Origin: Lingula anatina
Lineage: Eukaryota > Brachiopoda > Lingulata > Lingulida > Lingulidae
NCBI RefSeq assembly: GCF_001039355.2
Contig: NW_019775180.1
Span: 40,228-104,227, forward strand
Length of the DNA: 64,000 nt
Reading direction: 5' to 3'
Shown: one piece after another, positions 1 through 11,096 of the stretch
Position numbering within the stretch: the stretch's first letter is position 1
Layout of the letters: the number at the start of each line of letters is the position of its first letter
Translations under genes and position numbers: made by a program
The notes under the pieces: model-generated
Told to the model about the DNA's origin: nothing
The model's input: only the letters and a program-made list of their open reading frames with translations
The model's database searches: none

Positions 1-470
1 AAAAAAATGCTCAAATCTATTTCATATATATTTTTTAGTTTTATATATATCAGATTCAAAGTTTCATTCCTCAATGATGTTAAAAAGAATCATCTCTATA
101 TTGTAAATATCAACCATATGCAATTAATAGCATTCTTTACTGTTATATTATTATTTTTATTGTTACTTATTGTTGAAAGCAGCCATGTCAAATGAATACT
201 CTTATTTTTGTTTTGGTCAAAAGCTAAAATAATGCTCATAAATAAATAGGCCTATCAACCATGCAATTAATGGCATTCGGTACCGTTACTTATTGTTGAA
301 TGCTGCTACAAAAAATAAATGCTCTTATTTCAGTTTTGTACAAAAGTTCCAAATATTGCTCATATTTTGAAATCTTTTTCTAATTTTTTATATGTTTAAA
401 ACGTTTCATTGCTCAATAGTTACAGAAAATTACCACTATATTGTAAATAAAAAATTTCAACCTTGTACAA
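1..470. repeat. degenerate AT-rich tandem repeat
   Basis: Two diverged copies of the same text are visible. The block around 115-180 (TGCAATTAATAGCATTC, then TTACTTATTGTTGAAAGC) recurs around 262-305 (TGCAATTAATGGCATTC, then TTACTTATTGTTGAATGC). A GCTCA...TTTCATT...TATTGTAAATA segment near 9-110 recurs near 357-450. I see no coding content. It is probably an old tandem duplication of repeat sequence. Confidence 0.5.
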
Positions 471-551
471 TTCTTTATTTGCTCAATTCTTTTCCTCTAC
501 ACTACAGCACATTATCTTAATTCTTTTAGATATGTGATGCATTTATTATGT

Positions 552-2101
552 TTAGTTTCTTTGATATAAATATTCCTCCAATGTTGGAGGGTGTACATTA
601 AAAAATTCTGTAATAACTCCACCATAGCAACAAGTATGGCAGTTGGTGAGAATTGCACCAACTGCGTACAATTTGCCAACAGGCTGAAGGTAAAGTTTTA
701 AATTTTTTTTGAAGTCAAGAAAAGCAAAAGTTTGTACAATTTTTCCAAAGGCCCACTCTACACTTTCTCGGACCCGAGACATTTCAGAATTAAATGCGTG
801 CTGCTCTGGTGTAATGTTTGCACCTCGAAATGGACACTGAAGTTGGGGGCGGATGGGGTATGCAGGGTCACCATAAATACAAAATCGCCCATCAACATCT
901 TGTGGTAGCTGTTGCAGCTGTTGAAGAAGACCACTCTCTTTCAAAAGGGCACAGTCGTGGCGCTTGCCTTCCATTGGGCCATACAAACTGCATATAATCC
1001 CATTTGGGATCACAACGCTCTGGAATTTAATTGCGTGTGTCCTTTTGTGTCCATTGTAGCATGTCCGTTGTAGAAATGTAGGTCTACTTATAGGTCTAAC
1101 GGTGCCATCCACAAAACCAATACACTTATTTAATGGTGCACCCTGTGAAACAATCGCCTCAGAATACTGCATGAGATGATCCATGTCCATCCATGGTTGA
1201 TCTAGATTATGAATCAAGTGACTATAATTGTCATATATGTGGTCCACTGTTTCATTCACGATTACAGATAACTGACTTGTACATCTTCCAAACACATTTT
1301 CAAGGTCCACTAATCTGTTTGGATATGACAGCCTCTTTAGTAATACACATAAAGCCTCTCTTCCCGAAGTTACTGTTCTGTCAGCAAATATCATTCTGTC
1401 TGGAAGTTGAAGAAGTCGAACCAACCGATCGATATCTTCCCTCTGAAAACTATAATATTTTCCGAGAAGTTTAATATACCAGTACATGTCCATTATGCAA
1501 TTAAATAAATGTCACTCTTAGTATCACATTATTAAGTCACTTTATTTTATAGAAGAGTGTACCTGGCATGATAAAGCATGAGAGGGGAAGAATTGAAATT
1601 TACAAATGTAAGTTAATGCACAAAATAAGTCTTAAAAGTATAAGCATGTTAATAAGTAGTTTGGTGGTAATACTACTAGTAGTACTAGTACAGTATGACT
1701 ACTGCATGCACCAGTAGTATGATACTGCAATTGCATATTATTGTTTCTATTATTATTTTATTTCATTATAACCTTCTTCTTTTTTATCATTGTATTTTAA
1801 GTTTTAACATGTATCCTCTGTATTTATCCAACCTTTGGTTTGAAATGTGATGTAATAAAAATATATAAATTAATCAATTAATTAGACTAAAAGCTGGTGT
1901 CTGAAAAAAAAAAAGACAGTGGGGAAAATGGGCTTACCGGAATTGTTTCCACACTTGCTCATCAGTCATCGAAGTGAGATCGATTCTAGGAATATTCTGA
2001 TTAAATTTGGTTTTGCGTGTGGCATCATCCAACATCAGCATATCTATCAAGTCTGTGTCATTTTCTTGTATCGCTAGATGTAACAACTCGCGGTCGGACA
2101 T
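552..2101 (-). CDS. PIF/Harbinger-type transposase / HARBI1-like nuclease, two exons
   Basis: This is a predicted DDE-superfamily (DDE_Tnp_4) endonuclease of PIF/Harbinger transposons, or a domesticated HARBI1 relative. Exon 1 is 2101-1938 (54 codons plus two bases, donor CCG|GTAAGC). Exon 2 is 1449-552 (acceptor TATAG). Joining them gives 353 aa with no stop, close to the roughly 350 aa usual for HARBI1. The joint recreates the family's FRFxRED-like motif (F-R-F-Q-R-E-D-I). Catalytic acids are visible in order: D in GFVDGTVRP, D in YGDPAYP, and E in VRESVEWAFG. The SGREALCVLLKRLSYP segment is the usual N-terminal helical region. No Myb-like partner ORF and no convincing terminal inverted repeats were found nearby, so I cannot tell an active element from a host gene. 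The intron (1450-1937) is AT-rich. Confidence 0.85.
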
Positions 2102-2220
2102 GTTGTTTTGAGACTACACCGCCCCCACGTTCACGAAGAGCCGAAGCGAAAAGTGGGTCATGCTTGTACGCAAACGTGAACGTGATGACTCGTATGTACA
2201 CGTACACGTTCAACGTCCTG

Positions 2221-3905
2221 CCGAAACTCTCTATTTCTAATGAACTGGCAGGAGTGGAGAGAGTAGGGCCGGATGTTTCTGAACAACTGTCAAAACTAAT
2301 CAACAGTATCTTGCAAGAGAGACTACAAGATGACAAAGTAAAAGACCTCATGGTTAAGCACATGAGGCCTGGGAATGTGAATGGTCTTGCAGTACCGCGT
2401 GTAAATCCAGAAATCTGGTCGGCACTGGAGAGCAAAATTAGGTCTTCGGACTTAAAAAACTCGTCAATGCACAAGAGTGCATTCTGAAGGCAATGGTCCC
2501 GCTAATTATGCTTTTAAATAAAGCAGATGTAGAGCGAGATGAGATAAATGCTAAAAGCATTGTCGAGTTGGTTGAGGTTGAGTTACGTGCCCACCCTTCC
2601 CGTCCCTGTGGGTTATAACCTGATGTGCACATTTTCTCTCAAAACTGAGCATGCGCAAGCATATTCTATCTCACGTAAACCCTATGTTCCTGAAGACTCG
2701 ACAGAATCTCAGTCAAACTTCAACTTACAGGTAAGTCTCGTTTAACTTCTTAATTCTTGTCCATGTTATCATCCGTTATACTTTGAAGGAAAAGGAGGGG
2801 CAAATGGCCATTCAAAGTGCAATAGCTGTTTTTAATAGACCAACAACTATCTATTTCAGCTTGGATACATCCCCTCCCCTTAATAAAAAGGCGTATCTTC
2901 ACAGGCAAGATGATAAGAATGTTGATTTTTTACACGAAAGCGTTATTTGACTTTCTCTTGGCTAAATAATTGTTCTTATGTCATACAGTTGAATCTCAAT
3001 AATCGTAAAGGTGGTCACAATTTTTTAAGAGCACTCACTTCATCAGTTATGTGATTCAAATAAATTCAGGGGGGTCCTGGGAGGAGATTGTCGCAAAAAG
3101 AGGGGGACGCTTTCACAGAATCAAAATGATCGAAGATCATCCAACCGCTTCATCTGTCAAAACAATGTTCTACCTCACACGTCAGGAACTCAGGAGTAAC
3201 ATGAGATGGGGAAACCCAGCTGCTAGTCGGTGTGATCCTAGCTGTGCTATCAGTCAGACGCATTTCTTACCTCTGGTCTCTGAGTCAATTGCTTTTTTAT
3301 ATTTATCTAGTTTCTATATTGGATTATTATTCCCTTACATATTTAGTGCCTTGTCTACCGTGTTTTGTGGATAATTTCTTTATTTTACTTTGTTTACTTG
3401 GACGGTCAACAATATAGACGCAAACTTTACCAAAATAGCCAGTGCTATGGCCAATATGAGTGAGGCATGGTTGGTGATGAGCAAGGCTCACTCCAGTGGG
3501 GTACACTCTGTGGCCCCTCAGAAAAATTTCACCAAACCTTTGTCAAAAGATATTACGAAGAAACTATATGAGCATCACCTACGACCAAAAAATTGCGATG
3601 CCATGGTGGTCCCCTTGGTGAACAAACAAATCTGGAGTAATGCCAGTAAGGAGTTGAGGGCGAAGGATGCCAGGATGTGTGACATCCAGAGGGCTATTGT
3701 CAAAGCTTGTGGCATCTTTGCAAATGTAGTAGCTAACAAACTCCTGGATAATAATGACAGAAAAACAGCCAAAGATGCCTGTGATGGCATTGCTCTGCTG
3801 GGATCGGCTCATTTGGAGCTCTGTATGAGGCGTAATGACAGAATATATGGTAATGCAATTGTCCAGCAGTTTGTGCAGCTTTTTACACGATTTCTGAAAG
3901 TGTAG
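2221..3905 (+). pseudogene. gag-like ORF1 remnants of a DIRS/YR-type retroelement (two broken copies)
   Basis: Two stretches encode the same type of domain. The first (about 2221-2590) reads ...MRPGNVNGLAVPRVNPEIW... and then loses its frame near 2452; the continuation KKLVNAQECILKA lies in another frame. The second (3396-3905, open) reads ...HLRPKNCDAMVVPLVNKQIW...ELRAKDARMCDIQRAIVKA...LELCMRRNDRI. From memory this 'RPENC...VPRVNPEIW...DLxLQxxQ' pattern is typical of ORF1/gag-like proteins of DIRS-group tyrosine-recombinase retrotransposons in invertebrates; the group assignment is inference. A recombinase fragment lies 3 kb downstream. Both copies lack a complete frame, so this is decayed material. 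Confidence 0.5.
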
Positions 3906-4245
3906 ACTGACCATTTATGACGTGTGTTTGATTTAATAATGATGAAAATTTTTATTTATTATACCCCTTTTAATTCTGTTAACTTTGTGATTTCAATTGA
4001 TATAGGTAGGGAAACTGGGTTTTTAAGTTATAACTTAATGGATAAGATAAGTATCATTGTTATAGTTATAATGATTTTTAATTTTTGATTATCAATTTAT
4101 CAACAAACCTAATTATAAATTTTACATGCAGTTACACGTCTATGGTACTGCTTTATTTTTCATTAAATCCTATTGCATATTCATTTTTTTTAAAATATTT
4201 CTAGCAATGGTATTAATGATAACAACTTTTCAACTTAAATTGTAG

Positions 4246-4563
4246 TTGATGGAAAAACTCCCCACACTGAGAATGGTTTTTAAGGATTCAAATACAAGCC
4301 TCAATTTTCCAAAAATACAGAAGCTTCTGAAAGCAGAATTCTCTGCGCCTCAGTCATCCAGGCGCAGAGAAGAAGAGCATACTTATGGACAGTTCTTGAG
4401 ATATCTGAGAGAAGTGGCAGGTAATAATAAAGTGTATCATACAATAAAAATGTGATTACTAGTAAGTGAGGAGCAAATGGTTTCCCAATAAAATAACCTG
4501 TGCACAGTAGATAAGTACAACCTATAACCTCACGATGAGACCGGTCAGACAACATTTAATGGT

Positions 4564-4613
<50 letters not shown>

Positions 4614-4906
4614 GATTATATTTAATAGTGTACTTTTTCTTTCTCAGCAGGTAGAAGAAAGAGTGTAACTTTAGGACATGTTCTGGCATTCTGCACTGGT
4701 GTAAGGGAAATCCCCTCACTGGGATTTCCAAGTGATATAAGTCTGACATTTTCACTTGCAACAGATTCCATGTTACCAACGGCAAGCACATGTATCATGC
4801 AAATGAATTTGAAGATACCAGCTCTGGGAGTGGAGAGGCCCCCCAGGAATTCATTTACAATTTGTGGGACTTGGCTTTTTCTAACACTTTTTTTGGGCTA
4901 TGTTAA
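4246..4906 (+). pseudogene. HECT E3 ubiquitin-ligase C-terminal lobe fragment
   Basis: Two exon-like blocks join cleanly. 4246-4420 ends GCAG|GTAATA. The second starts at 4648 or 4651, because the acceptor is a tandem CAGCAG. The second block encodes VLAFCTG...LGFPSD...LPTASTCIMQM. The LPTASTC motif with its catalytic Cys, and the upstream F-x-TG...L-x-GF, are the signature of the HECT C-lobe. A frameshift near the C-run at about 4831-4837 displaces the last segment (QEFIYNLWDLAFSNTFFG), which still reads as the family's C-terminus before a stop at 4904-4906. It resembles the HECT domains of G2E3-like ligases that are amplified in invertebrate genomes. No N-terminal exons were recognised. Confidence 0.55.
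4571..4610. repeat. (TA)20 microsatellite
   Basis: Forty bases of pure alternating AT lie between the two HECT-like blocks. Confidence 0.98.
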
Positions 4907-6942
4907 AGAGACATATCAAATCATCTTTTTGCCACAAAGTATTATGCCCAAACTCAATGAACTTGCAATCAGGAGGTTGGAGTTCAATTGAATGAGTCCA
5001 CGTGAAAATAGTGCAACAGTAAGCAAAGCTTAGTCTGAGATGCCTTTGAGAAAGTATTTTTATGAAAGAAATCAGAAATACTGAGAGCCTGCCTTAAGAT
5101 TTTACATACTGAAAGAGTTTGAGTGTTATTTGAGATGTATGTTAGTACTAGATTGTATTTTTGATGAGTTGAAAAATTTTGTATGCTAGCTGTTTATCCA
5201 ATTGAAAAGTACAGTGCACTTAGACATTAAGCACTATTTTGTTTGGATGTACAAGTGCTCAGTTTTTTATGAAAAATAAATATTTTATGAACTGTTTACC
5301 ATAGCCAAAAGTGGTGAAAAGAGCTGTATGGAGGTATGTACAGACGGGGGCCATGCAGGCATCAACTTCAGAAGAGTTAAGCAGAGTAGCGAAAGCAAGA
5401 AACCCTGGGGTTAATGTGATTTACATCTCAAAAGCATCCATAGATGAAAATGAAAAATTGATGAAAAAATCTTGGGGAAAATGTGTTTGGCATTCCTAAC
5501 ACCCACAAGATCCATTCTGTGAAGGCATCAGGGCCGGGATATGTACAGGTATCAGAAACATCCAATGGTAAGTATATGTCCATCAGGAGCTTATGAGGGA
5601 CAAATTCTGCACAGGTGTGCACAACGAACTGCACGATCAGTTCTAGTAACGTATTTTAAAGCTCATATCTCAATGTCTGTAGTGGACATGTATTTACAGT
5701 TTAAAGTCTGCCTCCTGTTGCTTACTTTGTATATATTCACGCCCTACTCATTGAGTGGGTAGTTTTTGATCTTTCTCTGTAGATAATAAATTAATAGTTG
5801 TTCAACTCCAATTTTTTCACTGAACCGCATAATGACATTTTATGGTGCCGTGACCAGGATAACTATGGCTGCAGAGAAAAATCAGATACTCCGGTTGGTG
5901 AACCGAGCCCAGCTAACGAAGCTGTTTCAACGAGCATCAATTTTGATGTCTGCTGAGCTGTCCGTAGAAAATGTGGAAACAATGGACTTAACATACGAAC
6001 TTTCTCTGAACCGCATATTGACAAACTGCATATTATATTTAAGGACAACAGTTATGGCAGTGGTTCGGTACATGAGAACAATGTATGGTAGGGTTAGAAA
6101 GGTTAGGTCTGGACAGGGAAGAAGACACTTTACTGCTAGGCAACAGTGGGTGATGGAGAGGTTTTCCTTCTTGGAAAAGCATATGTCCATCCACAACTAG
6201 GCTTGGTTAGTCCAAGATCTTGTTAATTATGTACAGCAACACTAAGCGAAATAATATCCAATTCTCATTATTACAAAATAACAAACTAAAAAAATAACTT
6301 TTATTTTGTATAATATGTTCCTTTAATGTTTTTCACATATTCAATTATTGCCTCCTGGACAAAATGAAGAGGATAACAAAGAAGAGGAAGTCCTTTCAAC
6401 CAGCAGCACCGAGACCAACAGAAGGAAGACAGATACAGTTGAACAGAACATCCTCAATCTTTGTAAAACTATCAGTGATCAGCAACCTACATCTAGCAGA
6501 AAAGCATTTTGCTAGTATTTGGCTTAGAAAGTTGATAACCTGTCTGAGCAGCAGTGGGCGATATTTCAGCAACAGAGCATGGACTTAATTTTAAAAGCAG
6601 GCAACCAAGGAGCACAGCTCAATTACAGGCCTGCATCTCATTTCGTTTACTCCTCAACGCCCTCAAATTGACACAACTTTTCTGTCTCCATTGAACACTT
6701 CATCCTTAACCATACCCTCTGTCCTAATGCTGCATTCAGAGGGTCCAGGGCAGTCAAGTTCAAGCAATTTTTATAGTGCCACTGTGGGAGACTCAGATAT
6801 GGTTCAGCCCTTTAATGCAACTCTTAGTGGATGTGCCAGTGATTCTTCCAAATAAAAGGAACCTCCTGTCTTTACACCACACGAAACAAGTCCATCCACT
6901 AACAAACAAACTAGTCATGCTTGCATGTTGTTTGTCAAAAAG
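4907..6942 (+). other. gene-poor stretch with short unassigned coding-like pieces
   Basis: Short open stretches at 5311-5499 and 5832-6200 read coherently but match no family I recognise. A motif E-P-H-N-D-I-L...D-N-Y-G near 5824-5875 recurs as E-P-H-I-D-K-L...D-N-S-Y-G near 6007-6055 in the same frame, suggesting an internal duplication. These may be exons of a decayed transposon-linked gene. I make no functional call. Confidence 0.25.
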
Positions 6943-7151
6943 AGAGGATATTCAGCAGAAGCAACCAGAATCATCATGGCATCATGGAAACAATCCACAA
7001 AGAAGGATATCAAACATATATTCAAAGATGGATACAGTATTGTGATGAAAAACAAATTAATCAAGTTTTGCCTTTTGTGAATAATGTCATAGAATTTCTC
7101 ACTTGTTTATTTGAAAAAGGATTAGGTTACAGTATACTGAGTACAGCATGA
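6943..7151 (+). pseudogene. tyrosine-recombinase N-terminal (core-binding) domain fragment of a DIRS-like element
   Basis: The text GYSAEATRIIMASWKQSTKK in one frame is continued in another by YIQRWIQYC...VLPFVNNVIEFLTCLFEKGLGYS. This is the expected order of the SAM-like core-binding domain of YR-retroelement integrases (SWRxxTxxxY...RWxxxC...V..FL..LFexGLxYS). One frameshift lies near 7006. The catalytic domain (R..HxxR..Y) is not recognisable downstream. With the gag-like pieces at 2.2-3.9 kb, this supports a decayed DIRS-type insertion. Confidence 0.55.
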
Positions 7152-7728
7152 TTTGCTCTGTCTTCGCTAAGAATCATTTTCTGCTGGAACTCATCTATTA
7201 GTAATGTGATTTATGAAAGGCGTGTACACTGTTGGTCTCAAGAGAACACGTTCACAAAAATTTATAAAAAGAAAGTGATCAGAGAGGACAAATTTCAGAA
7301 TGGGACTGTGAGGTATGATTTGATAAGGCAAGCACAAGGTGACAGTCATTCAACTGTGGACTTTATTTGGTTTCAGTAAACAGTCCCTATTTGGAAAGTA
7401 ACAAAGTGCATGACGGGACTGCCAGATTTTGTGGTTGCAAAAAGGTTGCAAGCGCAGTGTGACCCAGGCTAAAAGAAACACCCACTGTTTGAAATGTGAT
7501 GAAATATGTCCAGGTCTTCAACTGACACAACACACATATTTTGGTTCAATTTTACATGACTTTCAATAATACAAATCCTTTGAAATTCTTTAAATTAAAA
7601 AAAAAGAATTAATAAGAATTATTATGTGAAAAATCATCTCTAGACACTGGTTTAAAATTTCAGAATACAAACAAAAAAAAAAAAAGAAAAGAAAAAAAAT
7701 TAATACAAGAAAATGTTATCACTTTCCA

Positions 7729-9871
7729 TCAAAATGGCAATTCCTTGTGATCCCATGAATAATATTTGCCAGTATCTAAATAACTTAAGCTATCAATAAT
7801 TTTTAATAAACAACCTACAGAGTATTCCACAGTAAAAAGTTTTCCTTCTGGTACATTCTTGTGATATGGCCTGGACAGGTCTGTATCCACTGTCCCTGGG
7901 TGCAGTACCACACATATCACTTTGTTCTTGCCACGCCCTAGCTCTATGCTGAGATTCTTGTTGGCCATGTTTAGAGCTGCCTTTGACATCCTATAACTGT
8001 ACCACCCTCCTAAACCTGACATTAGAAAAAAGTTAATGAAATGAGTTTGAATTAGAATTCACTGCAGCAAAATATCATCTGTTTAAAAGTTTTAAATCCT
8101 GACATAATAAACACAGTATATGGTTTGAACATCAGACGTTTGTAAAACATGTTCAGCAAAATGGAGGAGTCACCTTTTAAATTAATGAGGGAGCAGATTT
8201 GGGTGATCTGAACAGTCTGTCATTTAAGACTGGTCCTACATGATTCTGTGTAGACCAGTAGACATTTTAGAATCCGTGGATTTAGTGGTCCAACATGATC
8301 ATCATTCTGTGTTTGCTTGGAAATTAGAGCTCTGATCATATTACCAATGTCATGATGTATCACTGAACCAAACTGAGATGTAATATACAAGTAAAAAAAA
8401 TATATTGGTATGATTCTCAATGTGGATGAGCACTGAGCCCTAGCTGTCCAAGATCAATTTTACTTTATAAACAAATTGTTTTACATAAAATGCAAGCCAG
8501 TTTAGCTCTTGCTAAATATAGACAGAGTTGAGAGCTATCCTTATTCATTTTGATTAAAAATACTGGAATGGTTGTAGTAAAGAATTTTATTTCCCAAATT
8601 ATGCAGCTTAAGTTGCAATAATAAAAATAGTTTCTTCCAAACCAAAGCTAAAATCAGAATAATTTGCACTCTACTTGGTGTCAATAAACCACTTATATAA
8701 TCAAGAATAATTAATAGACTGATGAAGATGAAGAGCAAAAAACTCACCATTGTCTGTTATTGATCCAACTTTGGCTGACATATTGACTAGAACTGCCTTA
8801 TGCTGATTTTTGGGATCTGGATGTTGTGTTCCAATGTTTCCACTTCCCTTCTGCAATAGTGGCATGAAATGTTTGGCCATCACCAAAGGACCCACTGTAT
8901 TAGTTGAAAATGTGTCTAGTATCCCCTGGAATTTGGAATACGATGTACTAAAACTGATTTATATTTAGAGATGCTCTTCATGCATTTTGAAATTACCCAC
9001 AGCCATATTTTACCCAACTCAGACCTTCAAGGGGTTCAAAGCCTTCTGCTTAAACTTCAGAAAATAAACTGTATTGATTTGTATTTCATATATTGCAGGT
9101 ATTTGTTAACCAATTTGCCATATATCCCTGTTAGGGAAAATCCTAGAAATAAAATTTTAACTGTACATTTGTGTCCAGCTCTTATACATACAGCACAAAG
9201 TTTTTTGTGTTAGCAATCCTATTTACTGTCAGATTCTAACTCGTGTTGTTTGTGCTTACACATGAAAGACAGGTGCACAAAAATATATTTATTGTTGGGT
9301 GATGAATCCGTGTCCGTATCTGTGACATGATTAAAGGGTTGAAAATTAAAATAAACAACTTTAGACTCATTCTTGAAAGTTTCTTCCTCGAAAATGGGCA
9401 ATATGGTGCGACTAAAACAACGTTTTGCTCAAAATGAAATAATTTTCTTTATGTACACCAAATTTCAAATCACAAGGCTAGCATTATCAAAACAAATAAC
9501 ACCTTGACCCTATCTGATGTTTTATACCTCAAATTATAATAGATTAATTCATGTACCTTTGGAGTTACATCCTTCAAGCTTGTCTCTCCTCTGCCTGACG
9601 GGTGCAACAGTCCTGCTGAGTTAATTAATAAATCCAGTTTTCCAAACTTTGCCTGTACCTCACTTGCAACTTGCGCTACATGTTCTTCATTCGTTACATC
9701 AAGCCTGTGGATGAAAAGTTTTTCTGAATTTTGTTGGCGCAAATTCTGCAGATTTGACGCATTCTCAGGATTTCTGCAGGTAGCTATGACGATGGAACCT
9801 TTGTCAAGCAAGCTTTTACAAAACTGCAATCCCAACCCTCTGCTTGCGCCTTGTACTAAGCTTGTAGACAT
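7729..9871 (-). CDS. short-chain dehydrogenase/reductase, C-factor/sniffer-like, three exons
   Basis: This is a predicted NAD(P)-dependent oxidoreductase of the classical SDR family, of the small cytosolic type annotated as C-factor-like or sniffer-like; the substrate is unknown. Exons are 9871-9557, 8925-8748 and 8015-7729, giving 259 aa; junction phases are 0 and 1. The nucleotide-binding loop GASRGLG is at residues 8-14, although the usual preceding Thr is Gln here. The structural NSAG (usually NNAG) lies near residue 87. The catalytic Ser is in NMSAKVGS, and YRMSK (Tyr172, Lys176) supplies the Tyr-Lys pair. HPGTVDTDL is the usual C-terminal cofactor motif. An upstream in-frame ATG at 9910 would add 13 residues; I prefer 9871 because the fold begins there. 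The gene is head-to-head with haspin, about 1.2 kb between coding starts. Confidence 0.85.
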
Positions 9872-11096
9872 ATCTGCCTTGCAGTGTTGAAACAAGTTTG
9901 TATAACACATGGAGTAACCGGAAGTTGATATCGGAAGTAGCAGAAGGCCAATGAAATAACGTCTAGCATTTTAGAGATGTCAAAAACGTCCAATCAAAAT
10001 ACTTGATTAATGCATTTAAAAGGGCGGCCATATTTGATATTGTGTGCAGGGTTTGTGTTTATTTCTTGTAACACCTATGTTGGTTCAGCAGTCTTGCTGT
10101 GGATGGTTCCTTTCAAATTTTGAGGTGGGTAGGGTTTTGAGACGTTCTTAAAATGGATACTGTGCGTTGCACATCGTATTTCCAGGACTGTGGTAACAGG
10201 AAGACCAAATTCATTGGTCTAGATTGGGTGATTACATTATAACTCTCATCAAAAATGATAAGTACATTATAGGAGTCCAACCACAAATAAAAGTTGTGGG
10301 CCAAAGGGGGGGGGATGCAACTTACAGTGTGCGGGAGAGGTATGTTTTAACTATGATAATGTAGTGCTTTTTAACAGTACCACTATTTTCTTTGGAATTG
10401 ATTACACAATGTTTGCCTGTAGACATATATATTGATCATTAACTGAGACCCCATTCCCATAGACACCATCAGTCTAATTGGATCGACCTAACTCTGAGGG
10501 GACTCTTGCTGAATGCAATCAGATTAACACACCTCCTCTTGGCATTAAGTAGAATGTATGCAGAAAACATCAAGATGATACGGGTACTATGGAAACATTC
10601 AGTTACAGTAGGCTGATAGTATTTAGGGGAGTCCCTGCAAAGTTGAGGTAGGTCCACATCTAGCCTGATGTTTTCTATGGGAATGGGGTCTTACTGAATT
10701 ATTAGTATTACTATTAGGCCTTGTTTAGGTTTGATGATAAACTTTATGTCCTTATATATAGAAAATTTAAGGGCAATACTTTTTGGATTTATCTAAGAAA
10801 TGACAGACTTGTAAAGATCAATCAAGTAATATTTGTTCAGTGACGTGTCCTTTTGGTAAGGTTCATATCTCGTCAACTCTGTGCTGATTTCAAATGTTGC
10901 TGTAATGGAATTTATTTCATATCAGGTCTTCATTATATACTTTTATAGAAGTTGATTCTTTGGTAAATTACTGAGGAAATCCATAAGCAATATTTACAAT
11001 TGTTATAGTTTTTATAATTTGACCAACAGAGAGCTTGGAGCCAGTGTTATTGTCACAGACTGTAGATGATTAATATCTATCACCTGTTACAGGTAT
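9872..11096. promoter_or_regulatory. intergenic region between divergent SDR and haspin genes (candidate bidirectional promoter)
   Basis: The two start codons face away from each other. A possible 5' untranslated exon for haspin ends at TTTTGAG|GTGGGT near 10121, because the haspin coding exon begins right after a splice acceptor (TTACAG at about 11087-11092). The interval also contains a MITE at 10447-10690. No TATA box stands out near either likely start. Confidence 0.4.
10447..10690. mobile_element. MITE, GACCCCATTCCCA family (copy 1)
   Basis: The terminal inverted repeat GACCCCATTCCCATAGA is matched by TCTATGGGAATGGGGTC at the other end. Subterminal text (GATCGACCTAACT; GGGGAGTC) matches copies at 34.8, 35.1 and 41.5 kb. 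It is about 244 bp and non-coding. Confidence 0.75.

Noticed and set aside
1193-1474. Plus-strand ORF inside the Harbinger transposase exon
   Set aside because: Lies antisense to the conserved N-terminal transposase region; no independent motif.
5927-6200. Both-strand ORFs around 6.0 kb as a possible transposase (RRHFTARQQWV text)
   Set aside because: The text vaguely recalls transposase or zinc-finger regions, but no second motif supports any family.
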